Assembly: GCA_947095535.1 (NCBI GenBank)
Contig: OX352772.1
Coordinates: forward strand, 169,098,613-169,162,612
DNA length: 64,000 nucleotides
From: Poecilobothrus nobilitatus
Taxonomy: Eukaryota; Arthropoda; Insecta; Diptera; Dolichopodidae
Direction of reading: 5' to 3'
The translations under genes and the position numbers were made by a program. Of the stretch, positions 47,883 through 57,895 are shown one piece after another (the first letter of the stretch is position 1; the number at the start of each line of letters is the position of its first letter). A model generated the notes under the pieces. The model was not told the origin of the DNA, did not search any database, and worked only from the letters and a program-made list of their open reading frames with translations.

Positions 47883-49453
47883 ATGAATAACATAAATTCT
47901 TTTGATGATATGATTTGCAAACTTACCGAATTGATTGAAGCAAATACAAAAACAATTCAATCAAAATTTAATAACAATAAAAGCATTTGGATGACAGCTG
48001 AAATTCGAGAAAATATGAAAATCCGCGACTCTTTCTTAAAATTCAAAAAAAAATATCCGAATGATACTCATGTCAATAACTTGTATTTTCATTATAAGTC
48101 AAAAGTTTTTAAGCTAATTGTGAATGAAAAAAAGAACTATTGCTCAAATTTCATTTCACAAGATCCTAGTAATGGTAAAAAACTGTGGAGTCTGTATAAG
48201 CAAATAATGTTCAACAACGATCAAACTTATAATAACCAAACTATTAAAACCATTAAGTATAATAATAATATATATTCTAATGAAGAGGAAATTGCTAACA
48301 CTATGAATGACTTTTTTATCAACGTTACTAAAGATTTAAACATTTCAGATGAACCTGTTGACTTCGAATATTTCGATTTCTTTCAATATAATGTAAACTC
48401 AACAACTTTTAGTCTTGGTCTTACAACATATGAGGAAGTTAGTGAAGCTATCAAAAATCTTAAAGGCTCAGCGGCTACTGGATTTGATAAGATATCGAGT
48501 AAATTTGTAAAAAAATTCGCAAGCCGATTGACTCCAATATTAGTTAAATTTACTAATTTATCTTTTAGTTCAAAAATATTTCCAGACATTTTAAAAACTA
48601 CAATAGTAACACCTATTTTCAAAAGTGGCGATGCTACAAATCGATCTAATTACAGACCAATTTCAATTCTTAGTACGGTTTCCAAAATTTTTGAAATAAT
48701 CATTAGAAATCGTTTAAACACTTTTATGACAGTTAACTGTTTACTAAGTGTAAATCAGTTTGGTTTTGAAAGAAACTGGAATACAGCAGCAGCCTGTCTT
48801 AACCTAACCGATTTCATTAGTAAAAATATTGATTCTAAGAAATATGTAGGTTGTATCTTTCTTGATTTAAAAAAGCTTTCGACTGTGTTGACTATGAGAT
48901 ACTTCTTCACAAATTTTCTCAACTAGGTTTCGCTGCAGAATACATTAGATTTTTTAAATCGTACTTGTTAAATCGAAAGCAGAAAGTTCGATTAAATAAT
49001 TGTTTTAGCAATCTAAAATCTGTAATTAAAGGAGTACCACAAGGTTCAATTTTAGGTCCCGACCTCTTTAAGCTTTATATAAATGATATTTGTAAACAAA
49101 GTTTGATAGCATCTTTGCAATTGTATGCTGATGACGCTGTATTAAAATATGGTTTAGGAAATGAAAATGAATTAAAACGAGCTACAGACTCTGACCTTCA
49201 AAAAATCAATATTTGGCTAAGAAAGCACAAACTTTCTTTAAATATAAGTAAAACTAAAATATTATTATTCCATAACAAAAAGTTTCAAAGCACCAATTTC
49301 ACATTTAGTAATTCGACAATCGAAGTTGTCAATAAGTTTAACTATCTAGGTTTAATATTGGATAAAAGTCTAAAATGGGATGAGCATATTGACTACATAT
49401 CTAGAAAATATCGTTTTTATCCTAAAAAGGTTACGAAATTTTCTATTAGATAA
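47883..49453 (+). pseudogene. LINE-B RT, unit 4 with catalytic core
   Basis: Like unit 3 up to the A-box frameshift. From 48965 the alternative frame continues through VRLNNCFSNLKSVIKGVPQG, SILGPDLFKLYINDICKQ and the C box LQLYADDAVLKYG (both Asp) to YLGLILDKSLKWDEHIDYIS. Another frameshift lies near 49400. This is the only unit with the C box. Confidence 0.9.
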
Positions 49454-49931
49454 AACTTTATTTGTCATATACTCTTCTTATATTTTATCTAATTTAACAT
49501 ATCTTAATCCAATTTGGAGTGGTTCTTCTCAATATCTTCTAAGGAAGTTAAATATTTTGAATAAGAAGGCTATCAAAACAATACACGGATTGCCAACAAG
49601 TTTTCCTTCAGCACCTCTTTACAATTGCAGATATCTAAGTTTTGCTAATATATGTAAAAACGAATTGTTTCTCACAGCTTTTAAAATAATTAACAATAAA
49701 ATAAAACACCACTTCATTCTTAACCATATGATCGATATTCATAATCACAATACGAGAAATAAAACTAACTTCTATTTATCAATTTTTAAAACTGAACAAC
49801 AAAAGAAAAATTGTCTTTATAATTGTTTAAAAGCTTTCAATGAGTTGCCTTTAGCCATAAAATCTATCAGTGAAATATGTGTGTTTAAAAAAGAAATAGT
49901 GCAATATATTATAGCAAATAATCAGTTGTAG
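49380..49931 (+). pseudogene. LINE-B ORF2 C-terminal region
   Basis: About 180 residues: LRNFLLDKTLFVIYSSYILS, PIWSGSSQYLLRKLNILNKK, CRYLSFANICKNELFLTAFK, DIHNHNTRNKTNFYL and CLYNCLKAFNELPLAIKSIS, ending at 49931. These are the conserved C-terminal blocks of CR1/jockey-like LINEs. It overlaps the preceding frame because of the frameshift near 49400. Confidence 0.88.
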
Positions 49932-50390
49932 TTTCATTACTTTTTTTTTTTTTGTTTTTACGCATTTAGTTAAGATAATTTATAATTTATAAGTTTAGTC
50001 TATTTTTTTTTTTTTTTTAATTTTAATTTTATACTACGTCTTCTACGTTTTGGTTCTCATCTATTTTCAACTTTTGAAAAAATTATTAATTGTAAATTAT
50101 GTACAGAAATGATAGTCAAAAGTTTTCTGATTATTAATTAATTAATCGAAATCAAGATATTGTAGAAATATGAAATGAAATTGTGATATAAATTAGAAAT
50201 AATGTCAAACAATATTTATAACTAAATAATAAGACCAGACAGCTAATACGCTACGGTCGTATACCATTATACATTATTTATATACAAATTAAATATTTTG
50301 TTTTTTAAATTACTAACTTAGAATTAAAGTAAAACTAAAATTGTATATAAACTTTAAAATTGTTTATTAAAATAAAGAAAAAAAAAAACA
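49932..50390 (+). other. LINE-B 3' untranslated region and possible poly(A) end
   Basis: Non-coding AT-rich sequence. It contains AATAAAG followed by a nine-A run at about 50370-50389, the best candidate for the LINE-B 3' end. Confidence 0.5.
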
Positions 50391-50689
50391 GTTCTTGTGA
50401 ACTCGATTTTATGATAAAAACTAAAGAGAACTAATAAAGCAACTAAATTAGAAATAGAATATGAAAATGTTCAGAATTATGTTAATCTTCTGTGGGTAGG
50501 AATGTTAGATCGTAAATAAGTCATAAGGTATATATGACTTAAATATAAAAGTCTACATGGTAAGTTTATTAATATAGATAATGTGTTTAGGTTCGATCCT
50601 AGTTGTATGCTGTTACTCAGAAAGATTTTTTTTATTTAAAAAATTAATGCAATAAAGTACTTCACAAATTCTATAAAAGACTAATTTTT
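50391..50689. other. AT-rich unique sequence
   Basis: No coding signal. A weak tRNA B-box-like word (ggttcgatcct, 50590-50600) has no matching fold around it. Confidence 0.4.
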
Positions 50690-50814
50690 GATAAGAATTT
50701 TTAAAAATTAGAACATTGTGATTTTTGGGTTGTCAGCTTGATTATAATATAATTTCCTAGTTTTGTATAAGTTCTATAATAATTTTAATAAAAATGGGGA
50801 AATTGTGATTAAAA

Positions 50815-51720
50815 CAAGTAAAAATAACAGTAAGTCGATGCAATCGACTTATTTATACCCTACACCTAAAACATTCAAATTAAATTAAAAATCCATAAGT
50901 TATTTTAGTTAGGTATTTAATACAAGCTAAAAAAAATAAATCCTGTTACAACCTTTGTACAAAATTTCAGGTTTCTATCTTTATTAAATTCGAAAATATG
51001 ATTGTTAGGTCTTGGGAAGTGTGTGAAGGCACGCGGACCAGCACCCCAATTCATCTCAAATTTTAGAGACATCAACAGGGTAGAACATTCTTATGTCACA
51101 TTTCAAGTTTCTATCTTTATTAATTTCGAAGATATGCTTGTTCGGTTTTGGGAGTTGTATGGGGGGTACCCGAACGACCACTCCAATTCATCTCAAATTT
51201 TAGACAAATCAGGGATTTAGGAAACAGCACCCTCGTATCAAATTTGAAGTTCCTATCTTTATTAATTTCGAAGATATGCATGTTCGGTTTTGGGAGTTGT
51301 ATGGGAGGTACCCGAACAACCACTCCACTTCATCTCAAATTTTGGGGATATCAGGGATTCAGAAAAACACACCCTCGTACAAAATTTTAAGTTTCTATCT
51401 TTAATTTCGAAAATATGCGTATTAGGTTTTGAAAGTTGTAAGGGAGGTACTCGAACGCATGGTCCGATTTCGCCCATTTACAATCCCCGCCTTACCTTAG
51501 TCATTGTTAACCTACAGTATAAATTTCATCAAAATAGCATCATTATTTTTTGAGTTATCGTGCGTACGGACGGACGGACGGATGGACATCGCTAAATCGA
51601 CTCCGGCGGCGATCCTGATTCAGAATATATATACATGTCTATACCTAACTCGCTTCCTTTTGGTGGTTACAAACACCATACCAAAGTTAATATACCCTAT
51701 ACTTAATGTGTAGGGTATAA
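50815..51720 (+). mobile_element. Mini-me-like element 2
   Basis: Starts CAAGTAAAAATAACAG after an A-run and ends GTAGGGTAT. Near the 5' end an 8-bp-arm hairpin (aagtcgat gca atcgactt, 50832-50850) is followed by ATACCCTACACCT, whose complement closes the element. It has four ~140-bp internal repeats, a ggac run (51564-51580) and tatatatacatg. Diverged from elements 1 and 3. Non-coding. Confidence 0.8.
50990..51470 (+). repeat. ~140-bp tandem repeats in mini-me-like element 2
   Basis: The phrase 'tttc(g/a)aa(g/a)atatg' recurs at about 50995, 51131, 51273 and 51412, with spacings of about 136-142. Text such as 'cgaacgaccactccaattcatctc' is repeated between them. Units correspond to those of elements 1 and 3 but are more diverged. 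Confidence 0.8.
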
Positions 51721-51960
51721 AAATGCGGAAATTTCCTGTACCATTATTTCAAATTTTATTATTTAAATATAAACAATTATGATAAGAACTAGCTGTCAGG
51801 GAGCTGTAGAAAATTGTGATTTTGGGTTATCCAGCTTGTTTATAATATAACTTCCTAGTTTTGTATAAGTTCTATAATAATTTTAATAAAAATGGGGAAA
51901 TTGTGATTAAAAAAATGCTGAAATTTCCTGTACAATTATTTCAAATTTTATTATTAAAAT

Positions 51961-52098
51961 ATAGTAAAAATTGATTTAGAATCAAATGCACAAATAAAAA
52001 ATTTTATATAAAGGAGTGTAATTTACAATTAACTTATTACATTGAAAGAAAGTCGTATTCTATTAAGATCTTGCAATAAATATATAAATTAAAACAAG
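51961..52098. other. Left flank of the Polinton coding region
   Basis: AT-rich, non-coding. A Polinton terminal inverted repeat would be expected near here, but none could be identified because the right end is missing. Confidence 0.35.
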
Positions 52099-52420
52099 AT
52101 GAGCTCGGAGGACATACAAGTTGTTGAAGACATTACAATTCTGTCACCAGGAATAAACCAGGGGCTGAGTGGATTCAACTATACTCAGTCTGGAACTAGT
52201 GGTATGCACAACTACAACCAACCTGGACCTAGTAAAATGAAAACATACCCTCAACCCGGGTGAAAACATACCAGCATACATGGTGGATTTTCTATCGGAA
52301 AATGAAATAGTACAACTAAACAACCAATTTAATATATACATGGTAAGTGAGGGAAAACAAAAATATCGGCTAGTTCAAGAAAATATTTTTTCGCAAGAAA
52401 AACTTGCAATTAATCAATAA
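52099..52420 (+). pseudogene. Polinton PolB 5' end, two short frames
   Basis: A 54-codon reading begins MSSEDIQVVEDITILSPG and ends at TGA 52261-52263. A second frame running on from there reads ENIPAYMVDFLSENEIVQLN. The latter crosses GTAAGT at 52343-52348, a perfect 5' splice site, before its own stop at 52418-52420. It may be the first exon of PolB or a small upstream gene. I infer the link from position only. Confidence 0.45.
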
Positions 52421-52485
52421 TGTACTCGGATTTATTAATTTAATGAATAAAAATTAAAAATTAAAACTAAATTGAATTATCTTTT

Positions 52486-52599
52486 TATTTTATATTTCTT
52501 TAAAAAATTTCAGATCACCTAGTCAATTTATATTTCTTTAAAAATTTTCAGATCACCTAGTCTATTTATATTTCGTTAAAAATTTTCAGATCCCCTAGC
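52486..52599 (+). repeat. 38-bp tandem triplet with acceptor-like ends
   Basis: Three units of about 38 bp share 'tttatatttctttaaaaattttcagatcacctag'-like text. In each, a pyrimidine-rich stretch ends in CAG (52513, 52551 and 52589), resembling 3' splice acceptors. The triplet lies between a GTAAGT donor (52343) and the PolB body. Confidence 0.85.
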
Positions 52600-52724
52600 T
52601 TATTTGATGAAATGAAATTTTCCTATATATACAAACAGGAGTCAGATCCAATGTAACAGAGACAGATCCCAAATTATTTTTAATAAATTGCAAAGATATT
52701 GTAATAAATAAAATTGATGAAATA

Positions 52725-53405
52725 TTGTTAAAATATAATTCAATCAAAGTTAATATGGTATTTTGTGGAGAATTTGTATTACCACCAAAAAGCAATGAAG
52801 ATGAAGCTGATTATGATTTAAAATATTTGAATACTGGAAATTTAATTGTACTCAGAATGGAAAATAATAATAATGAATGGTATGACAAATTAAAGGAACA
52901 AATTTTAATCAAATTTGATGACTTCCAAGAAATAGGAAGTGGTTGGGTTTTATCGTCCATAGTAAATTTAGTTATAAATGTAAATTCATTCACATCATTT
53001 GCTGCAGCATCATCTTACGTAGATTTCCCTAAACCTATCAAAACAAGAAAAGCATGCATTAATATTAGAAATAATGATAAAGCTTGTTTTGCATGGAGTA
53101 TAATGGCTTTACCTAATCCAAACGTAGTTCATTCTGATCGTGTATCGAGCTATCAACATTATAGAGAAGTATTAAATTTTAAAAATATCAGCTTTCCTCT
53201 TTTAATAAGTGATATTCCAAAATTTGAGAAGTTAAATTTAATATCTGTTAACGTTTTTGGTTTAGAGATCTTTAAAAAAGATAAGTTTAAAGTAGTACTA
53301 TTTTATCTAACAAAATTAAAAAAACAAAAATATGCTAATCTTTTATTAATTCAAAATGTTTATGATAAAAAAGAAAAATTGATCGAAGCGACGAAGAGGA
53401 ATTGA
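52725..53405 (+). pseudogene. Polinton PolB N-terminal domain
   Basis: 226-residue open frame: VFCGEFVLPPK, EADYDLKYLNTGNLIVLR, SGWVLSSIVNLVINVNSFTS, SSYVDFPKPIKTRKACINIR, DKACFAWSIMALPNP and ISFPLLISDIPKFEKLNLIS. These are the conserved N-terminal blocks seen ahead of the polymerase in arthropod Polintons. In-frame sequence without ATG extends upstream to about 52630. It is cut by TGA at 53403. The continuation with a zinc-finger-like CDRCLNYF lies in another frame. Confidence 0.8.
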
Positions 53406-53445
53406 TCAGCTGATATTATCAAAAATAAGAGAAAAAAATTCTTTT

Positions 53446-54828
53446 GTGATAGATGTCTTAATTATTTTTCATCAACTGAAACAAAAATTAAATAATCATA
53501 AAATTTATTGCGATAAAATTAATAAATCAGCTATTGTACTACCAAACAAGGAAAATAATATTCTTAAATTTACGAACTTTAAAAATAAAATAATGGTTCC
53601 ATGTGTTATCTATGCTGACATAGAATGTATATTGGAAAAAAGTAGTTCAAATAATAGTTATCAAGAACATATTCTATGTTCCATAGGATATTACACATCA
53701 AGTTACATAGGAAATACAGAATACCGCTTCTTAAGAGGAGAGAATTGTATTGGATGGTTTTTAAATGAACTAAAAATTATTGCTTGTCTTTTGGAAACGG
53801 ACTTAAAGTCACCTGTTAAAATGAATGTACTAACAAGAGAACAACAAGGTGCATTTAAAAGAGCAGAGGTTTGTTTTATTTGTGAAACACCATTTTCTTC
53901 AAATGAAGTTGAATGTAAAGATCACAATCATTTAACTGGTGAATACCGTGGAGCTACTCATAATAGTTGCAACATAACTTACAAAAATGCATTTTATGTT
54001 CCCGTAATATTTCATAATTTAACTGGATATGACGCTCATTTCATTATAAAAGAACTGAACTTAACAATAATTGGTAAGATAGTTTTACTTCCTTTAAATA
54101 ACGAGAAATATATAAGTTTTACAAAATATATTGAAAATAGTGATATTAAATTTAGATTTATAGACTCATATAAATTTTTAAGAAGTAGTTTAGATAGTTT
54201 AGCTAAAAATTTGAAAGAATTTCTGAATTTAAAATCTCAATTTAAAAATTCAATGGAAAGTCAATATATTTTACTATCACAAAAAGGAATTTACCCTTAC
54301 GATTATATTGATAATCATAAAAAGTTTCTAGATTCAATGTTGCCAGAAAAAGATTTGTTTTATAACGAACTAAATAAATCTGATATAACTGATAGTGAAT
54401 ACAATCATGCTCGAACAATATGGCATGAATTTAATATTAAAAATTTCGGAGAATATTCTGACTTATACCTAAAAACAGACGTTTTATTATTGACAGATAT
54501 TTTTGAAAAATTCAGAAGAAATTGTATGAACACTTATGATTTAGATCCGGCTCATTATTTCACTTTACCAGGATTTTTCTGGGATGCTATGTTGAAATAT
54601 AGTAAAGTAAATTTTGAATTATTAACAGATGTTGATATGTTATTATTTATTCAAAATGGTATAAGAGGAGGTCTTACACAAGTTTGTAAACGCTATTCTC
54701 AAACTAATAATTTATATATAGCAAATTATGATTCAAACAAGTCATCATCTTATATAAGTTATTTTGATATTAACAACCAATACGGTTGGGCTATAAGCCA
54801 ATATTTACCTTTAAAAAATGTTGAATAG
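53446..54828 (+). pseudogene. Polinton PolB exonuclease and first palm motif
   Basis: 460-residue open frame of a family B, protein-primed DNA polymerase. VIYADIECILEK holds the Exo I motif (D-x-E). CFICETPFSSNEVECKDHNH is a Cys/His insert followed by LTGEYRGATHNSC. FHNLTGYDAHFIIKE is Exo II. YSDLYLKTDVLLLTDIFEKF is Exo III (Y-x3-D). YFTLPGFFWDAMLKYSK leads to YFDINNQYGWAISQYLP, the palm A motif with its Asp. The frame ends at TAG 54826-54828, inside the palm. It would copy the element using a protein primer. Confidence 0.92.
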
Positions 54829-56014
54829 GCGAGAGATATTAATAAATATAATAAAGAATTTATATTAGGTATTTCTGATGAAAATCCTATTGGATATATA
54901 TTCGAAGTAGATATAAAAAATCCTAAGGAGCTTCATGATTTACACAGAGATATACCCTTTTGGCCTGCACATTTATCAATAAATTCAGGTGATAAAAAAT
55001 TAATAGCTACTCTATTTGATAAAGATAAATATGTTATCCATTATAGAAATTTGAAATTAGCTCGGAAAATGGTGTAGAAATAAAAAATTCATAAAATTTT
55101 ACAATTTACTCAATCAGATTTCCTTAAGTCATACATAGAGTGGAATACTAAATTACGTACACAAGCAATAGACAATTTTGAAAAAGAACTATATAAGCTA
55201 ATGAATAACGTAATATTTGGTAAAACTATAGAAAATGTTAGAAAACACTGTGATATAAAACTTAAAACTTACTGGCATGGACGTTATGGTGCTAATGGAT
55301 TAATTGCATCTCCATATTTCTACTTCCTTTAAAAAAGTTCTACTATTTTTAAAGGAAATTTTGTTGCAATAGAACTCTATAAAACTGAAATATTTTTTAA
55401 TAAACCAATTTATGTTGGTATGGCCATATTAGATATTTCAAAAACATTAATATACGAATTTTTTATGATTACATGAAAAAAAAATTACAACAGAATTGTA
55501 ATCTTTTATAAACTGATACTGATAGTCTTATTTTAGAAATTAATAATAAAAATATCTATAATATAATTAAAGAAAACTGTTATGAACGGTTTGACACTAG
55601 TGATTATCCTATGAACAATAAGTAGCAAATTCCTTTAGTAAATAAAAAAAATATAGGGCTAATGAAAGATGAAATGAATGGTAAAAACATTATAGAATTT
55701 ATTGGCTTAAGATCAAAAATGTATACAATTAAAGTTGAAAATGAAGAATATATAAAAAAAATTAAAGGTGGTAAAAAATCTATTGTACAAAAAGAAATAG
55801 AATTTAGTGATTACAAAAAGTTAAAAAGATGAAAATAAAAATAAAATAATTATAAAAAAATTTAATAAAATCAAAATATCATAATGTAACTAGTATAAGA
55901 CAGAAAAAAATAGCTTTAAATTCAAATGATGATGAAAGATTTTTATTAAATAACTAATATGAAACTTTACCTTGGGGTCATTATTTATTAAATGAGAATA
56001 AAACAAATTACTAA
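54829..56014 (+). pseudogene. Polinton PolB palm and C-terminus, broken
   Basis: In-frame and near-frame blocks continue: GYIFEVDIKNPKELHDLHRD, KYVIHYRNLKLARKM (stop), WNTKLRTQAIDNFEKELYKL, MNNVIFGKTIENVRKHCDIK (palm B, K-x3-N-x3-GK type), and TDTDSLILEI (palm C, 55512-55540) preceded by a stop at 55509. LVNKKNIGLMKDEMNGK and EFIGLRSKMYTIKVEN lead to a frame-shifted TLPWGHYLLNENK ending near 56014. At least six stops or shifts are present. Confidence 0.88.
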
Positions 56015-56363
56015 TTTTAATAATTTATTTATTGAATTAAGTAGCAATTTTAATTATAATAAAAATATGTATAATAAAAATATGTATAATAAAAATATGT
56101 ATAATAAAGAATTTTATTTAAAAAAAATATATATAATTTTTATTTTATAGATAATAATTTTATAATTCCCAGGACTTTTGTCGGCTTATGACATCTTAAA
56201 ACAATCTGATTTTTTTCCTTTTTTATCATTTTTAATTTTCACACTGCTTGATGAAGATGAATGCACACATGATATTGTACATGATTCTGAAGTCCTAGAC
56301 TTAGACGGATTTTTATATTCTTAATATTTTTTTGATTTTTATTTTCCATTTTATAAAATAAAA
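56015..56363. other. AT-rich stretch downstream of PolB, possible small minus-strand ORF
   Basis: Contains a 15-bp tandem repeat and, on the minus strand (about 56315-56185), a short Ser/Lys-rich reading (VHSSSSSSVKIKNDKKGKK) with no start I trust. Polintons often have small basic genes here, but I cannot assign one. Confidence 0.3.
56058..56112 (+). repeat. 15-bp tandem repeat
   Basis: aaaaatatgtataat repeated about three and a half times. Confidence 0.9.
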
Positions 56364-57802
56364 CAAGTAAATGTAACAGTAAGTCGATGCAACCGACTTA
56401 TTAATACCCTACACCTCAATAATTCGAATTAAATTAAAAATCCATAAGTTTTTTTGGCAGCTGCTTGAACTTCTTCCCTTTTGTGTCTTCTTCAACTCGA
56501 ATTTCAGGAAAGTAAAAGAGGCATCCTCTTGGGATATGCTTGACACCTTTGTAAAAAACTTTCGAAGATTGTTAGAACTTGGGAGGTGTGTGTCAGGGAC
56601 CCGAATTGTCACTCCAATTCATTGAATCCATCTCAGGAACATTTCTACTTTTGTTGGTTTTGGAGATATGCTCGTTGCTCTTGTGCTCGTCCGGAAGTTT
56701 CCAAAATACGAACCCATGGTTCAAATTCTTTCAAATGTCAGTTTCCAATTTTACAGAAAAGGAAACATAACAGAACACCTTTGTACTAAAAATAAAAGTT
56801 CTACCTTTGTTGGTTGTGGAGATATACTCGTTTGGTCTGGGGCTCGTCCGGAAGCTTCCAAGATTTGAACCCATGGACCAAATCCTCACAAATTTCAGAA
56901 ACATAAATCAAACATGAAGGAACACCATTCTGCCTAATTTAAAGGTTATATCTTTGTTGCTTTTGGAGATAATATCATTTGCTCTGAGGCTCGCACGGAA
57001 GCTTCCAAAATCCGAACCCACGGACCAAATCCTTTTAAATTTCAGAGACCTAAATCAAACGTGAAAGAACACCATTCTGCCAAATTGAAAGGTTATATCT
57101 TTGTTGTTTTTGGAGATAATCTCATTTTCTCTGGGGCTGGTTCGGAAGCTTCCAAAATCCAAACCCATGGACCATATCCTCTTAAATTTCAGAGACATAA
57201 ATCAAACGGAAAAAACATCATTCTAAAAAATTTAAAGGTTCTATCTTTGTTGGTTTTGGAGATAATCTCGTTTGCTCTGGGGCTCGTTCGGAAGCTTCCA
57301 AAATCCGAACCCATGGACCAAATCCTCTCAAATTTTAGAGACATAAATAAAACATGAAAGAACACCACTCTGTCAAATTTGAAGGTTATATCTTTATTCG
57401 TTTTGGAGATAATCTTATTTGCTCTGGTGCATAAATCGAATGGGAAGGAACATCATTGTACGAAATTTAAAGATTCTATTTTTGTTGGTTTTGGAGATAA
57501 TCTCGTTTGCTCCGGAATCATTCGGAAACTTCCAGAATCCGAACCCATAGACGGATTTTGTCCAGATTCGAACTTAGCCTTCCTTTTGGAATTAGTAACC
57601 TACTATATAAATTTCATCAAGATAGCTTTATTAGTTTTTGAGTTATCGTGCGAACAGACGGACGGACGGACATCGTTAAATCGACTCAGGAGGTGATCCT
57701 GATTCAGAATATATATACATATCCATATCTAACTCGCTTCCTTTTGGTGGTTACAAACACCATACCAAAGTTAATATACCCTATACTTTAGGTGTAGGGT
57801 AT
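56364..57802 (+). mobile_element. Mini-me-like element 3, inserted in the Polinton
   Basis: Starts CAAGTAAATGTAACAGTAAG after an A-run, with a hairpin at 56381-56399 (one mismatch) and ATACCCTACACCT. It ends AGGTGTAGGGTAT at 57802 before an A-run. It carries seven internal repeat units and a gacggacggacgga run (57656-57671), then tatatatacatat. The same type as element 1 in opposite orientation. Confidence 0.85.
56640..57560 (+). repeat. 147-bp tandem array in mini-me-like element 3
   Basis: The anchor 'tggaga(t)a' occurs at 56661, 56817, 56964, 57111, 57257, 57404 and 57492: spacings 156, 147, 147, 146, 147 and 88 (the last unit has a deletion). It corresponds unit for unit to the array in element 1. 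Confidence 0.9.
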
Positions 57803-57895
57803 AAAAAGTTTTAATTGTATGACTTTTATAATCCAATTAAACTTTGTGAATGATATTATTCAATACATTGGTTCATTTTTAAACTTTTAAAATAA

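Larger units (their letters stand above)
44726..49048 (+). repeat. LINE-B tandem unit 4, joined to the intact 3' part
   Basis: Fourth unit. It looks the same as unit 3 at every diagnostic site I compared. At 49043 it continues as GVPQGSILGPDLFKLYIND rather than jumping back to the 5' end, so it is the right end of the array. Confidence 0.93.
31756..50390 (+). mobile_element. LINE-B with 4-fold tandem array of its 5' part
   Basis: A zinc-finger LINE related to LINE-A. The first 4.32 kb (5' leader, ORF1, linker, ORF2 through the GVPQG block of RT) occurs four times head to tail: 31756, 36080, 40403 and 44726. Only the fourth copy continues past GVPQG to the ORF2 end (49931) and a 3' region ending in AATAAAG plus an A-run near 50389. 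Confidence 0.92.
50690..51960 (+). repeat. Direct repeat holding a filled and an empty mini-me site
   Basis: Segment X (50690-50814, 'cctagttttgtataagttct...ggggaaattgtgatt') and segment Y (51721-51779, 'tgcggaaatttcctgtac...') recur joined together at 51780-51960. Between X and Y in the first copy lies mini-me-like element 2. In the second copy X runs straight into Y. Confidence 0.88.

Noticed and set aside
31756..49048. The possibility that the array is purely an assembly artefact
   Set aside because: Not fully excluded, but units differ by nested diagnostic substitutions and a one-base indel, which simple misassembly would not produce.
50590..50600. tRNA B-box-like word ggttcgatcct
   Set aside because: No convincing A box, acceptor stem or cloverleaf around it; not reported as tRNA or SINE.
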